In this document: one piece after another, positions 63,949 to 64,000 of the stretch
How positions within the stretch are numbered: position 1 is the first letter of the stretch
How the letters are laid out: every line of letters begins with the position of its first letter
Assembly: GCA_040544425.1 (NCBI GenBank)
Contig: JBEONO010000007.1
Location: 171,644-235,643, forward strand
Direction of reading: 5' to 3'
Length of the DNA stretch: 64,000 nucleotides
Source of the DNA: Solimicrobium sp040544425
Lineage (GTDB): Bacteria > Pseudomonadota > Gammaproteobacteria > Burkholderiales > Burkholderiaceae_D
Notes under the pieces: model-generated
The model's database searches: none
What the model was told of the DNA's origin: nothing
What the model saw: the letters and a program-made list of their open reading frames with translations, nothing else
Position numbers and translations under genes: made by a program

Positions 63949-64000
63949 GCTGCATCCATTTTCCTCATTGCAGCTGGTCGGCGCTGCCCCGCTTTACTCA
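63911..64000 (-). mobile_element. Probable end of an insertion sequence, cut by the window edge
   Basis: From TGGACCCATTGG at 63911 the porin reading loses sense. On the - strand a frame is open from the edge to a TAA at 63945-63947 (peptide SKAGQRRPAAMRKMDAA), 34 bases from the supposed end, as expected for the 3' end of a transposase gene close to the element's terminal repeat. A 5'-TG end fits IS3-like elements. Family and identity are inferred. Confidence 0.4.

Noticed and set aside
1..64000. CRISPR arrays, rRNA or tRNA genes
   Set aside because: No regularly spaced repeats and no tRNA-like cloverleaf arms or rRNA landmarks noticed on reading both strands; a tRNAscan run would be decisive.

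Overview
The window looks like a chromosomal segment of a betaproteobacterium of the order Burkholderiales, most likely near Oxalobacteraceae. This is inferred from gene content and synteny, not from a search. The pointers are an EF-P with arginine at position 32 next to its rhamnosyltransferase EarP, the nadK-recN-hemH neighbourhood close to hrcA, divergent fur and bamE followed by dapB, the leuS-lptE-holA-proA run, and two porins of the Burkholderia/Neisseria type. I saw no tRNA, rRNA or CRISPR array.

Region 1 (1-12.2 kb) is the distal part of an aryl polyene/xanthomonadin-like pigment operon on the + strand. It holds an aromatic amino acid lyase (cut by the window edge), a hotdog thioesterase, a LolA-like protein, an MMPL exporter, a flavoprotein with halogenase signatures, a DUF3261 lipoprotein, a DUF1348 protein, two ketosynthases, an ApeP-type dehydratase, a FabG-type reductase and a phosphopantetheinyl transferase. 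Most genes overlap by a few bases. A Phd/RelE toxin-antitoxin pair sits in the middle. The acyl carrier proteins must lie upstream.

Region 2 (12.2-26 kb) is mixed. It has a polysaccharide deacetylase with a repetitive leader, efp, earP, a 5'-nucleotidase, a membrane histidine kinase, an HD-GYP protein, an MFS transporter, a class II Fic protein, a CoA-transferase/hydrolase, a chemoreceptor, a small helical protein and a threonine-aldolase-like enzyme.

Region 3 (27-34.2 kb, - strand) is a signalling cluster: a hybrid kinase with three receiver domains, a CheB-CheR fusion with an extra N-terminal domain, a receiver-kinase protein and a small STAS-like protein. No cheA or cheW is present. A VapB/VapC pair follows.

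Region 4 (35-57 kb) is housekeeping: fadH; the - strand group nadK-recN-hemH-apaH; a HAD hydrolase, a lysoplasmalogenase, hrcA and sbcB on the + strand; fur diverging from bamE; then dapB, leuS, lptE, holA, proA, a HemJ-like protein, a DsbA-fold isomerase, a THUMP methyltransferase and a succinate-semialdehyde dehydrogenase.

Region 5 (57.4-64 kb) is more AT-rich and accessory: a Bcr/CflA transporter, a complete porin with a strong terminator, a DUF962 membrane protein, a six-repeat kelch-like lipoprotein, about 1.2 kb without a recognisable gene, and a second porin that stops early where an insertion sequence appears to begin.
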